Assembly (NCBI RefSeq): GCF_003012345.1
Contig: NZ_PVRV01000023.1
Span: 310,001-374,000 of the forward strand
Source: Phytohalomonas tamaricis
GTDB lineage: Bacteria > Pseudomonadota > Gammaproteobacteria > Pseudomonadales > Halomonadaceae
DNA length: 64,000 nucleotides
Reading direction: 5' to 3'
Below the pieces are notes generated by a model. It worked only from the letters and a program-made list of their open reading frames with translations, did no database searches and was not told where the DNA came from. Numbering within the stretch: the stretch's first letter is position 1; each line of letters begins with the position of its first letter. Position numbers and translations under genes: made by a program. Positions 1 through 8,737 of this stretch are shown here, piece by piece.

Positions 1-1335
1 AGAAAGTATGCTTTTCACCACGTCAGGCAAGTTCTGCAAAACTTCCGGCACTTGCGAAACCCCCAGCCCCATCGCCAGCGAGACTGCCAGGATCAGCAGT
101 GCCCGGCGATCGAGCTGGGTGCTGGCCAGAATATTGATGCCGGCAGCCGCCACCGAACCGAACATCACGATTGTTGCCCCACCCAGCACCGGTTCAGGCA
201 TGGCCTGAATAACCCCTGCCACGACAGGAAACAGCCCCAGCAGTACCAGCAGCCCTGCCACCCACATGCCGATGTAGCGGCTCGCCACACCCGTCAGCTG
301 GATAACACCGTTATTTTGTGAAAACACCGAGCTGGGGAAGCTATTGAAAAGCCCCGCCAAGAGCGAGCCCAAGCCGTTAGCCAACACGCCGCCCTTGATG
401 CGCGCCAGCCATATCGGACCACTCACTGGCTGACGCGATACGGCGCTGGTCGCAGTAATGTCACCGATCGCTTCAAGTGACGTCACGAGATAGATTACCA
501 ACATAGGCACAAACAGCCCCCAGGAAAAATCGAGACCATAGTGCAGTGGCATCGGTAACTGAAAGAAGGCCACCGTGCTGAGATCGCCGAAATCCAGCCG
601 CCCCTGCCAGGCCGCAATGGCATAGCCCACCGCCAAGGCAATAATGATGGCACTGGTGCGCAGCCATGTAATCCTGACGCGATTCAAGACAATGATGATC
701 GCCAGCACGGTGATTGATAGGAAAAGATTTGCATAGCTGGCAAAGGAGCCGTCATTCATCGCGGCATAGCCGCCGCCCATGCTGATCAGCCCTACCTTGA
801 TCAGCGTCAGGCCGATCAGTAGCACCACAATACCGGTCACCAGCGGCGTAATTACCCGCCGCACCAACGGCAGCAGGCGTGACAGCAGCATCTCAGCGAA
901 TGACCCGACCATGATCACGCCAAAAATGGCCGCCAGCACCGCCTCGACCGATGCCCCGCCCTGAATCATTGCAGTTCCGCCACCGATGATAGGCCCAAGA
1001 AAATTGAAGCTCGTCCCCTGCACGGTCAACAGGCCCGAACCGACCGGCCCGACACGTTTACACTGTACAAAGGTGGCTATTCCGGAAATCAGCAATGACA
1101 TTGAAATAATCAGATTGGTGTCCGTAGCGGGCACCTGTAGCGCCTGACAAATCAGCAGCGGCGGCGTGATGATGCCCACGATCATTGACATCAGATGCTG
1201 GAAGGCAACGACTAAAGCCGTCAGAGGCTTGGGGCGAGCGTTCAGCTCATAAAGCAGTTCGGTGGCATCCACCGTAACGGCGTCTTCTGAGGCATTCGAT
1301 GCGACGCGGTGCTGCTCGGGTGGGGTATTGGCCAT
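1..1335 (-). CDS. NCS2-family xanthine/purine permease (3' end outside window)
   Basis: Inner-membrane nucleobase:cation symporter of the NCS2 family, most likely importing xanthine. The frame stays open from an ATG at 1335 to the window edge, giving 445 codons with no stop, so the C-terminus is missing. About a dozen hydrophobic segments follow a hydrophilic N-terminus of roughly 35 residues. The family signature reads QNNGVIQLTGVASRYIG, very close to XanP/XanQ of E. coli and unlike the uracil permease form. A good sigma-70 promoter lies 55-83 bases upstream. Substrate is inferred from the signature only; urate or another purine cannot be excluded. Confidence 0.9.
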   Translation of the reverse strand, partial: MANTPPEQHRVASNASEDAVTVDATELLYELNARPKPLTALVVAFQHLMSMIVGIITPPLLICQALQVPATDTNLIISMSLLISGIATFVQCKRVGPVGSGLLTVQGTSFNFLGPIIGGGTAMIQGGASVEAVLAAIFGVIMVGSFAEMLLSRLLPLVRRVITPLVTGIVVLLIGLTLIKVGLISMGGGYAAMNDGSFASYANLFLSITVLAIIIVLNRVRITWLRTSAIIIALAVGYAIAAWQGRLDFGDLSTVAFFQLPMPLHYGLDFSWGLFVPMLVIYLVTSLEAIGDITATSAVSRQPVSGPIWLARIKGGVLANGLGSLLAGLFNSFPSSVFSQNNGVIQLTGVASRYIGMWVAGLLVLLGLFPVVAGVIQAMPEPVLGGATIVMFGSVAAAGINILASTQLDRRALLILAVSLAMGLGVSQVPEVLQNLPDVVKSILS

Positions 1336-1389
1336 GATGGTCTCGGTACTAAGGCCAGCGCTCGCTGCGCCAGCTGAAAAAAGAGGCGC

Positions 1390-1418
1390 ATTCTAGCGTG
1401 CATAATGGTCATTCCCAA
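1390..1418 (-). promoter_or_regulatory. Sigma-70 promoter of the NCS2 permease gene
   Basis: On the minus strand TTGGGA (1418-1413) and TAGAAT (1395-1390) are separated by exactly 17 bases. Transcription would start near 1383 and leave a leader of about 48 bases before the ATG at 1335. I see no purine riboswitch in that leader. Confidence 0.6.
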
Positions 1419-1620
1419 GCAGACAAAGCCATCTTCCGACCACGGCATCTTTAGTCATGGCAACATGCCGGTTAAACGCGAACGTGTATAACCTCTACTT
1501 GCCCACATTGTGCTATCGTCGCGCTAACAGCTACGGGGTACTTAATCGCTCGGCAGCACTGTCCGGCAAAGATACCTAGCACAAGAAACAAGGCAAGAAT
1601 CAAGGCAGGAGAAAATCATC

Positions 1621-1896
1621 ATGAGTTCAGCCAACGAAATGCAGCAGGCGCGCATCATCAAGGAGCTCAGAAGCTTCATCAAGAAGTTACTGCAGGAACC
1701 TTCGATACTGGAGAAATCGCTGGAAATCGCCCGTGAGCATCACGGCCAGCCCGGCGCGACGGCAAAGATCGCCAACGAGATTTCCGCCACCACTCACGTC
1801 AAGATTCCTGAAGACGCGGCGGATCACTCACCGGCCGACAAGCTCTATCTGGAAGTGCTCAAGGAAGTGGTCGAGGAAGAGCGGGCGATGTACTGA
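1621..1896 (+). CDS. Small uncharacterised hydrophilic protein, 91 aa
   Basis: I do not recognise this protein. It has a well-placed AGGAGA ribosome binding site eight bases before the ATG, and its stop is followed 26 bases later by a strong terminator, so it looks like a real monocistronic gene. There is no signal peptide, membrane segment or cysteine. The sequence is rich in Glu, Lys and Ala and should be largely helical, with a basic N-terminal half (KELRSFIKKLLQEPS) and a very acidic C-terminus ending EVVEEERAMY. Its neighbours (a permease and pilA) do not suggest a function. It may be restricted to halomonads. Confidence 0.75.
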   Translation: MSSANEMQQARIIKELRSFIKKLLQEPSILEKSLEIAREHHGQPGATAKIANEISATTHVKIPEDAADHSPADKLYLEVLKEVVEEERAMY

Positions 1897-1922
1897 GCGG
1901 GATCTTATTGAAAGCGGAAAAC

Positions 1923-1952
1923 ATAAAGCCGGCGTAAGGCCGGCTTTATTTT
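1923..1952. terminator. Bidirectional rho-independent terminator between the 91-aa gene and pilA
   Basis: Perfect 11-bp inverted repeat (1923-1933 with 1939-1949, core AAAGCCGGC/GCCGGCTTT) with a 5-base loop. It is flanked by T-runs on both strands and serves the two converging genes. Confidence 0.9.
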
Positions 1953-1968
1953 CAGCGGTGCGTATCGC

Positions 1969-2430
1969 TTATTCTGTTGCCGAAATGGCGTTATCACATC
2001 CTTTAGGACGGAAATCTTCAGCGATATCGGTAGCACATGACCATGTACCCTCAGTTGAGCGGGTATATGTGATTTTTTTACCTTGGATAGCAGGACTGAC
2101 GCCGTCATCATTAAACTCGAAGGTAATGGATGCTTCGTCATCACCACTAACAGCAGCATCAGGTGAAGCTGAAATAGTACCTAACTCACTCGCATCATCT
2201 GCTACGCCCAACGTTCCAGAGGTGGTTCCATTATTAAAGCTCAGCGCTTTTCCATTGAGAATAGTTTCTTCAGCACTGGTTTGAAGACCTCTTAGGGTAG
2301 CCAGCCCAGAAGCCGCCTCCGACCTCGCCACATAATCCTGATAACGCGGAATCGCGATCGCCGCGAGCACGCCGATGATCGCTACCACGATCATCAATTC
2401 AATCAAGGTAAAACCGCCCTGCTTGCGCAT
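1969..2430 (-). CDS. pilA: Type IV major pilin PilA
   Basis: Structural subunit of the type IV pilus, 153 aa. The start at 2430 gives the short class III leader MRKQGG followed by [20 protein letters not shown], with the prepilin peptidase site after the second Gly and Glu at position 5 of the mature protein. AAGGAAG lies at good spacing before this ATG; an upstream in-frame ATG at 2451 would add seven residues ahead of the leader and has no ribosome binding site. Cys132 and Cys145 near the end form the disulfide-bonded D-region loop. The gene is divergent from pilB-pilC-pilD, whose products assemble and process it. Confidence 0.95.
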   Translation of the reverse strand: MRKQGGFTLIELMIVVAIIGVLAAIAIPRYQDYVARSEAASGLATLRGLQTSAEETILNGKALSFNNGTTSGTLGVADDASELGTISASPDAAVSGDDEASITFEFNDDGVSPAIQGKKITYTRSTEGTWSCATDIAEDFRPKGCDNAISATE

Positions 2431-2684
2431 ATATTCTTCCTTCAGTCCCAAGCGTTGTTTTTTGCTCTTCCTTGAATAGGGTCTTTTTAATAAACACCTT
2501 ATTCAAGATAACGGTATAAAAGTACAATGCTCTGCCGTGTCCCATCACCTGCTGCGCGCATTCACTTTCTGTACTCATTAACGGCGTGAGGCCAGTCAAC
2601 TTTAGAAACTGCTCGTGTGGCCGATAAGGCGCTTACGTCTAGCCGTGACGACACTTTTTCCTTGCGTCTTCGATAGAGCACCGT

Positions 2685-4412
2685 ATGTCATCTCAAGCCC
2701 CCTCCGCAGCGCCTAACTCATTGCGCGGTTATGCCAAGCGCCTGGTACAGGAAGCCCTGCTGAGTGAAGCCCAGGTTATGCAGGCCATCAGCGCTGCACG
2801 CACGGCCGATGAATCGCTGATGCACTACATCGTGCGTAGCGGTCTGGTCACCCCACGCGCAGCCGCCTTCGCGGCCGCCTGGGAGTTCGGCCTGCCCTGC
2901 ATTGATCTCGAAGCGGTCTCGATTGCTCGGCTACCGAAACTGGACGGCCTGCCTGAAGCACTGCTGCGCCGGTTGAATGTGCTGCCGCTGTCGAAGCGTC
3001 CGCACAAGCTGATCGTCGCGATTCCCAGCCCGTCGATGCTGCCTAGCCTGGACGAGCTGCGCTTTGCGACCAATCTGAGCGTCGAAGGCGTACTTGCCCC
3101 CTTCGATCAGTTAACCTCACGGGTTGAGCAGTATCTCGAATTAAACGGCGAAAATGCGCTGTCCCGGCTCGAAGCGGATATGTCGATCGACCAGCTCAAG
3201 CTGGAAGATGATGAGGAAACGCCCCAGGACATCGCACTGTCAGACAACGAGGACGCCCCTGTCGTACGTTTCGTCAAGCAGTTGCTGCTTGACGCCATTC
3301 AACGCGGCGCCTCCGATATTCACTTTGAGCCGTATGAACACACCTTCCGCGTTCGCTTTCGTATTGATGGCCTGCTGGTCGAAGCGGCGCACCCGCCGCT
3401 GAATCTGCGCAGCAGGATTTCGACGCGCATCAAGGTGATGGCAAAGCTGGATATTTCCGAGCGGCGCCTGCCGCAGGATGGCAGTATCAAATTCAAGCTG
3501 TCGGCAACGCGTAGCATAGATTTCCGCGTCAACAGCTTGCCGACGGTTTATGGCGAAAAGATCGTGCTGCGTATTCTCGACCCGGCCAGTACCAAGCTCG
3601 GGATCGATGCATTGGGCTTTGAAGACGAACAGCGTGCCCTGTTTGAGAAAACACTTGCTCGCCCTCAGGGCATGGTGCTGGTGACCGGACCGACCGGCAG
3701 CGGCAAAACTGTTACGCTCTATACCGCGCTCAATATTCTCAATACCGAGACGCGCAATATTGCCACGGCGGAAGACCCGGTCGAACTCAAACTATCGGGA
3801 ATCAATCAGGTCAATGTGCAGCCCAAGATAGGTCTCGATTTCGCCAATGCGCTGCGCGCCTTCCTGCGTCAGGACCCTGATGTGGTGATGGTCGGCGAGG
3901 TGCGTGACCTTGAAACCGCCGAAGTAGCCATCAAGGCGGCCCAGACCGGCCACCTGGTGCTTTCCACCCTGCATACCAACTCAGCGGCAGAAACGCTTTC
4001 GCGTCTACGCAACATGGGCGTCGCGCCCTTCAACATCGCCTCCTCGGTATCGTTGATCATTGCTCAACGCCTGGTCAGACGCCTGTGCGAGCATTGCCGC
4101 GAGCCTGTCGATATTCCTCATGAGGTGCTTCGTCAGGAAGGCGTCAGCGAAAACGCGATCAGCGCGGCCATGCTTTATCGCGCGGTTGGCTGTGAACACT
4201 GCACCAACGGCTACAAAGGACGTACCGGTATCTATGAAGTCGTGCCGTTATCGGCAGACATGAGCCGTCTGATCATGCGCGAAGGCAGCGCACTGGAACT
4301 CTCGGAGCAGGCCGAACGCGAAGGGTATGCCGGGCTACGCCACAGCGGGTTGCGCAAGGTTCTGCGCGGCATCACGACACTGGAAGAACTCAATCGCGTC
4401 ACCACGGACTGA
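2685..4412 (+). CDS. pilB: Type IV pilus assembly ATPase PilB
   Basis: Cytoplasmic hexameric ATPase that powers pilus extension, 575 aa. An N-terminal T2SSE_N domain covers roughly residues 1-160. The ATPase core has a Walker A motif GPTGSGKT at 335-342 and a degenerate Walker B (VGEVRDLETAE) near 402. Two CxxC pairs (near 467 and 503) form the tetracysteine zinc site typical of GspE/PilB. The gene is first of a pilB-pilC-pilD block transcribed away from pilA. No pilT, pilM-Q or pilR/pilS genes are in the window, so those must lie elsewhere. Confidence 0.97.
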   Translation: MSSQAPSAAPNSLRGYAKRLVQEALLSEAQVMQAISAARTADESLMHYIVRSGLVTPRAAAFAAAWEFGLPCIDLEAVSIARLPKLDGLPEALLRRLNVLPLSKRPHKLIVAIPSPSMLPSLDELRFATNLSVEGVLAPFDQLTSRVEQYLELNGENALSRLEADMSIDQLKLEDDEETPQDIALSDNEDAPVVRFVKQLLLDAIQRGASDIHFEPYEHTFRVRFRIDGLLVEAAHPPLNLRSRISTRIKVMAKLDISERRLPQDGSIKFKLSATRSIDFRVNSLPTVYGEKIVLRILDPASTKLGIDALGFEDEQRALFEKTLARPQGMVLVTGPTGSGKTVTLYTALNILNTETRNIATAEDPVELKLSGINQVNVQPKIGLDFANALRAFLRQDPDVVMVGEVRDLETAEVAIKAAQTGHLVLSTLHTNSAAETLSRLRNMGVAPFNIASSVSLIIAQRLVRRLCEHCREPVDIPHEVLRQEGVSENAISAAMLYRAVGCEHCTNGYKGRTGIYEVVPLSADMSRLIMREGSALELSEQAEREGYAGLRHSGLRKVLRGITTLEELNRVTTD

Positions 4413-4447
4413 ACCTGGGGACGAGATGTCAACGCAGGATTAAACGC

Positions 4448-5686
4448 ATGGCAACATCACCGGTACGCGCAAAAGATCGACACAAGACGCGCATCGATAC
4501 GTGGCAATGGCGTGGCAAAAATGCACGCGGCGAAATGGTGCGTGGCGAGCTGGCCGCCGCTGATTATGAGCATGTCCGCCGCACCTTGGCCCAGCAAAGT
4601 ATTATCGTTAAAAGCATCCGCAAGCAGCGCAAATTACCTGGCTTTACCAAGCGCGTGCGTCCACGCGACATTACCCTTTTCGCTCGTCAGATGGCGACCA
4701 TGCTGCGCGCCGGCATTCCTTTACTGCAGTCCTTTACCGCGGTGGCAGACAGCACGCGCAACCCGGCCATGCGCAATTTCATCGAAACACTACATAAGGA
4801 CGTGGCGGGAGGCATGAACTTCTCCAAAGCGCTGGCCAAGCATCCACGCCATGTCGATGAATTGTTCGTCCATCTGGTCGAGGCCGGTGAACAGGCCGGT
4901 GTGCTCGATGGCATGCTGGAGCGAGTAGCGACTTACAAGGAAAAGCTCGATGCGCTGAAAGCTCGGGTAAAAAAGGCGATGTATTACCCCACGGCGGTGC
5001 TTGGCGTGGGCTTTGGCGTCACGGCCCTGCTGCTGGTCAAGGTCGTGCCCCAGTTCGAAAGCATGTTCAAGGGCTTCGGCGCCGAACTTCCGATGCCGAC
5101 TCAGGTGACTATCGCACTTTCCGAAGCCGCCCAAGCTCATTGGTTGCAGGCCGTTATCGCGCTGGTCGCGGTTATCTTCGGGCTACGTGTCGCGTTGAAA
5201 CGCTCGCCAGCCTTCTCCATGCAGGTCAGCCGCCTGATGTTGCGCCTACCGATACTGGGTACGATCCTTGACCGCTCAGCCATTGCTCGTTTCTCGCGCA
5301 CGCTCGCGACAACCTTTGCTGCCGGGGTGCCATTGATGGATGCGCTGGAGACGTCTGCCGGCGCGTCTGGCAACCGGGTATATCAACGCGCCATTTTAGT
5401 GATACGCGAGGATGTGAGTTCAGGCCAGCAGCTACATTTCGCGATGCGGAATACCCGGCTCTTTTCAGCCCTGGCCATTCAAATGGTCGCCATTGGGGAG
5501 GAAGCAGGTTCTTTGGATGCGATGCTCAACAAGGTGGCAGATTTCTACGAAGAAGATGTCGAAACACGTGTGGACACGCTGACATCGTTACTTGAGCCAT
5601 TTATCATCGTGGTACTTGGCATTCTGGTGGGCGGTCTTGTAGTGTCCATGTACTTGCCGATTTTTGAGCTCGGCAACGCTATTTAA
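4448..5686 (+). CDS. pilC: Type IV pilus inner-membrane platform protein PilC
   Basis: Polytopic platform protein on which PilB acts, 412 aa, the usual length. Two T2SSF repeats (about 75-200 and 275-400) each start with the conserved R(Q)MATMLRAG / RTLATTFAAG-type helix, and there are three hydrophobic segments (near 180, 230 and at the C-terminus). It starts 35 bases after pilB and is followed by pilD with a 51-base gap, so the three are probably one transcript. Confidence 0.96.
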   Translation: MATSPVRAKDRHKTRIDTWQWRGKNARGEMVRGELAAADYEHVRRTLAQQSIIVKSIRKQRKLPGFTKRVRPRDITLFARQMATMLRAGIPLLQSFTAVADSTRNPAMRNFIETLHKDVAGGMNFSKALAKHPRHVDELFVHLVEAGEQAGVLDGMLERVATYKEKLDALKARVKKAMYYPTAVLGVGFGVTALLLVKVVPQFESMFKGFGAELPMPTQVTIALSEAAQAHWLQAVIALVAVIFGLRVALKRSPAFSMQVSRLMLRLPILGTILDRSAIARFSRTLATTFAAGVPLMDALETSAGASGNRVYQRAILVIREDVSSGQQLHFAMRNTRLFSALAIQMVAIGEEAGSLDAMLNKVADFYEEDVETRVDTLTSLLEPFIIVVLGILVGGLVVSMYLPIFELGNAI

Positions 5687-5737
5687 TCATCCAAAGCCCT
5701 ATCGCTGAGCCGCTGGACACATCAGTAGGAATTTACT

Positions 5738-6607
5738 TTGACGTTTTTCGATACGCTGCCCACCTGGCTGCTCGCTATTCTGGCAATAATCTTCGGCTTG
5801 ACCATCGGCAGTTTTCTTAATGTCGTGATCATACGTCTACCAGTCATGCTGATGCGTACCTGGCGGGCTGAAGCGCGCGAAGCCCTGGAACTGCCAGAGG
5901 AAACACTACCCCGATTCGATCTGATCGCGCCCCGCTCGCAGTGCCCAAACTGCGATACCCCCATTGCCTGGCACGATAACGTACCCTTGCTCGGTTACTT
6001 CAAGCGTCGAGGCCGCTGTGCCCACTGCGCCAAGCCGATCAGCCTTCAGTATCCGTTAATTGAACTGAGTGCCGCTTTGCTGACACTCGCCATGGCGCTA
6101 CTGCATGGGGTGTCATGGGCCAGCCTGGCATTATTGGCCGCCTGCCTGACGCTACTGGTCCAGGCCGTTATCGACCTTCGCACCCAACTACTGCCGGATA
6201 TTCTCACGCTTGGGCTATTATGGGGCGGCCTACTTTATCAGTGGCTACTGTTTCCAGACCGGCTAGAGGACAGTGTCGCCGGCGCTATATTCGGCTATGG
6301 CGTGCTATGGATATTTTATTGGCTGTTCAAGTTGCTGACGGGCAAGGAAGGCATGGGCCATGGCGATTTTAAGCTATTAGCCGCCCTGGGCGCCTGGCTT
6401 GGCTGGCAAGCGTTACCTTTGCTATTAACGTTGTCCGCCGGGCTCGGCGCCATCATTGGCCTGCTCATTCAGATCAGCATGCCAAGAATGCGTGGCATGC
6501 CCATGGCATTTGGCCCCTATCTGGTCATTGCAGGCTGGCTATTGATACTACAAGGTGAAGCGGTAACGCGGGTTTATTATCAGTTGCTCGGTCTACCCTT
6601 GCACTGA
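5738..6607 (+). CDS. pilD: Prepilin leader peptidase / N-methyltransferase PilD
   Basis: Inner-membrane aspartyl protease that removes the pilin leader and methylates the new N-terminal Phe, 289 aa. The start codon is TTG at 5738, preceded by AGGA; the first in-frame ATG is far downstream beyond the first membrane helix, so TTG is needed. Cys69, Cys72, Cys94 and Cys97 form the two CxxC pairs of the cytoplasmic zinc loop linked to methylation. Catalytic aspartates are in VIDLRTQ (D146) and GMGHGDFK (D210). About eight hydrophobic helices. PilA is the obvious substrate; any type II secretion pseudopilins would also be processed. Confidence 0.95.
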   Translation: MTFFDTLPTWLLAILAIIFGLTIGSFLNVVIIRLPVMLMRTWRAEAREALELPEETLPRFDLIAPRSQCPNCDTPIAWHDNVPLLGYFKRRGRCAHCAKPISLQYPLIELSAALLTLAMALLHGVSWASLALLAACLTLLVQAVIDLRTQLLPDILTLGLLWGGLLYQWLLFPDRLEDSVAGAIFGYGVLWIFYWLFKLLTGKEGMGHGDFKLLAALGAWLGWQALPLLLTLSAGLGAIIGLLIQISMPRMRGMPMAFGPYLVIAGWLLILQGEAVTRVYYQLLGLPLH

Positions 6608-6650
6608 GAGCCCGACGCCGCAGGCCATGTTTCATCTGACGGAGAAGAGC

Positions 6651-7253
6651 GTGCTTACCATAGGGGTAACCGGCGGAATCGCTTCCGGCAAGACCACAGT
6701 TGCCGAGAGCTTTGCACGGCGCGGCATCGCATGGGTCGATGTCGATCATATTGCGCGCGAGATCGTCGCCCCGGGAGAACCGGCCTTTGAAGCTATCCGG
6801 GCACGCTTTGGCGAAGCGGTCATTGATGATCACCAGCAGCTTGATCGGCGGGCGTTACGTACCATCATATTCAATGACCCTGCACAGCGACAGTGGCTGG
6901 AATCCGTGACTCACCCACGCATTCGAGAGCGTCTCATTGAACGTCTGGAGGCCATGCCTGGCCCCTATCGCTTACTGGTATCGCCGCTGCTGTTTGAAAC
7001 AGGGCAGCATGCCTTGGTCGATCGCACCCTGGTCGTTGATGTTCCTGAAACCGTGCAGCTCGAGCGTACGACCAGACGTGACGGTGTTGATGAGCCCCAG
7101 GCCCGCGCAATCATCCATGCACAGATGCCTCGCAGCGAACGTCTGGCACGCGCCGATGACATGATTGAGAACCATGGTGACCGTGCAGATATTGAAGCGC
7201 GTATTGATACACTTGATCGTTTCTATCGTCAGTTGGCACACGATCTCGCTTGA
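6651..7253 (+). CDS. coaE: Dephospho-CoA kinase
   Basis: Last step of coenzyme A synthesis: ATP-dependent phosphorylation of the ribose 3'-OH of dephospho-CoA. The P-loop GGIASGKT sits at residues 8-15 of a 200-aa product. I chose the GTG at 6651 because GGAGAAGA lies just before it and the N-terminus (MLTIGVTGG) then matches the family. An ATG at 6627 would add eight residues but lacks a clear ribosome binding site. Linkage pilD-coaE-yacG is standard in gammaproteobacteria and reflects co-transcription, not shared function. Confidence 0.93.
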   Translation: MLTIGVTGGIASGKTTVAESFARRGIAWVDVDHIAREIVAPGEPAFEAIRARFGEAVIDDHQQLDRRALRTIIFNDPAQRQWLESVTHPRIRERLIERLEAMPGPYRLLVSPLLFETGQHALVDRTLVVDVPETVQLERTTRRDGVDEPQARAIIHAQMPRSERLARADDMIENHGDRADIEARIDTLDRFYRQLAHDLA

Positions 7254-7317
7254 TTGAAACTCAAGACCTGCAACAATAGCTGATCGACAAGATGCTTACT
7301 GGAGCCACCACTCGCGC

Positions 7318-7554
7318 ATGAACGAACAAACGCCTTCTCAGCGCCCTTTCAAGGTTGCCTGCCCTCAATGCGGCACGAGTGTCACCTGGTCGAGTGATAG
7401 CCTTTACCGTCCCTTCTGCTCAAAACGCTGCAAGTTGATCGATCTCGGTGCCTGGGCGGACGAATCCCATCGTATCCCCGGTGAAATGGCGATGGACGAA
7501 TCGGACCTCGACATGTTGATAGATCAATTAGAGCGCGGTCAGTCGAAGAATTGA
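7318..7554 (+). CDS. yacG: DNA gyrase inhibitor YacG, zinc protein
   Basis: Small zinc protein, 78 aa. Cys15, Cys18, Cys34 and Cys38 (CPQC ... CSKRC) form the treble-clef zinc site, followed by the conserved [11 protein letters not shown] and RIPGE stretches. The E. coli homologue binds GyrB and inhibits gyrase; that activity here is inferred from family. It closes the pil-coaE block and is followed by a strong terminator. Confidence 0.93.
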   Translation: MNEQTPSQRPFKVACPQCGTSVTWSSDSLYRPFCSKRCKLIDLGAWADESHRIPGEMAMDESDLDMLIDQLERGQSKN

Positions 7555-7602
7555 GAAAGCTGCGCACCCCTTGTTTCTTAGCGTGCGGAAACAAGCTCAA
7601 CA

Positions 7603-7634
7603 AAAAGCCCGTGGGGTTAAACCCACGGGCTTTT
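7603..7634. terminator. Bidirectional terminator between yacG and the Nudix-ThiE gene
   Basis: Perfect 13-bp stem (7603-7615 with 7622-7634, AAAAGCCCGTGGG and its complement) with a six-base loop and T-runs in both directions. It ends transcription of two convergent genes. Confidence 0.93.
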
Positions 7635-7655
7635 CATATACAGATAGCGTACGTT

Positions 7656-8600
7656 TTATTCCCAGAACGCACGAATCGAGGCGATACCTTGTGCGCCTAC
7701 GGCACGCGCATGGTCGCTATCGGCATGTGTAACGCCGCCAAGCGCAAACACTGGCATATCGGCACATTCCACAAGCTGCTGAAAGTCATGCCAGCCTATC
7801 GTCACCGCATTAGGGTGTGAGGGCGTGTCACGCAGCGGCGACAGAGTGACGAAATCACAACCAATTCGAGTAGCCTGCGTCAGCTGTTCGGAATTATGTG
7901 TCGAAGCTGACAGCCACTTACCCACCGCAATCGGCCGGCGTGACAGTGACATTAACGCCTGGCTGGTCAGATGGATGCCATCGGCATCAATGGTCTCCAG
8001 CAATGAGGGTGCGCCATTCAACATCAACAGTGCACCATACTTACGACAGTACGCCAGCGTCTTCTCCGCGCGAGCACGGTAGGCATCATCATCCAGAGTC
8101 TTGGCACGCAGTTGAACGAGGCGAATATGTCTATCACGCAGGGCGCGCTCAAGCTTCTGTTCAAATTGCGCCTCATCCTCCTCCTCACCGGTGATGAGAT
8201 AGTTGTGAGGCAATGCCACGGCCCGAATGATAGGAACATTGGCCGCTGGAAAATTATATCTGCAGAGATCCTCAACATTTACCCAACGCACAGCTTGCCC
8301 TTCACGACCATAGGGTTCGCCTTCGAACAGGCGTACTTCCCATACATCGAGAAGAATATGCTTGTCAGGATATTCATGATGGACGCGAATTAACGGTTGA
8401 GCACGGCCGATGTTAATGCCCAGCTCCTCGCGCAATTCACGCTTCAGTGCCTCGAATCCCGTCTCATAGGGAGCAAGCTTACCCCCCGGGAATTCCCACA
8501 GGCCACCCTGATCAGCAATCGAGGGGCGGCGAGCAAGCAACACCTGCCCCTGATCGTTATAGATGGCAGCTGCCGCGACGTGTACCCTTCTTTTCGGCAT
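7656..8600 (-). CDS. MutT-type Nudix hydrolase fused to a ThiE-like domain
   Basis: Two-domain protein of 314 aa. The N-terminal Nudix domain (about 1-130) carries a complete Nudix box, G40-x5-E46-x7-R54-E55-L-R-E58-E59-L-G61, as in MutT, which removes 8-oxo-dGTP from the nucleotide pool. The C-terminal part (about 150-314) resembles thiamine-phosphate synthase, with a TIM-barrel pattern and endings such as FALGGVTHAD and GAQGIASIRAFW. Whether the second domain makes thiamine phosphate is doubtful; in pseudomonads the same fusion is simply annotated MutT. It follows secA and argJ, as mutT follows secA in E. coli. Confidence 0.9.
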   Translation of the reverse strand: MPKRRVHVAAAAIYNDQGQVLLARRPSIADQGGLWEFPGGKLAPYETGFEALKRELREELGINIGRAQPLIRVHHEYPDKHILLDVWEVRLFEGEPYGREGQAVRWVNVEDLCRYNFPAANVPIIRAVALPHNYLITGEEEDEAQFEQKLERALRDRHIRLVQLRAKTLDDDAYRARAEKTLAYCRKYGALLMLNGAPSLLETIDADGIHLTSQALMSLSRRPIAVGKWLSASTHNSEQLTQATRIGCDFVTLSPLRDTPSHPNAVTIGWHDFQQLVECADMPVFALGGVTHADSDHARAVGAQGIASIRAFWE

Positions 8601-8737
8601 TGTCCCACGTTACCTTGATACTTGACGTAATAGCGACGCTTTGGCGTCGCAGCTACATTGACGGCGCAGTGCAGCGCCGTTCGACTCGAAACATCAGGCG
8701 AACCCGGCATTTCGCTCACTTTACAGGAAACCTGAGG

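Noticed and set aside
2529-2544. Possible sigma-54 promoter upstream of pilA on the minus strand
   Set aside because: GG and GC can be set ten bases apart, but the surrounding consensus bases do not match; the better TGG register has 11-base spacing, which sigma-54 does not tolerate.
8633-8650. Hairpin GCGACGC/GCGTCGC between argJ and the Nudix-ThiE gene
   Set aside because: No T-run follows on the minus strand, so I do not call it a terminator; it may be chance or an RNA-stabilising stem.
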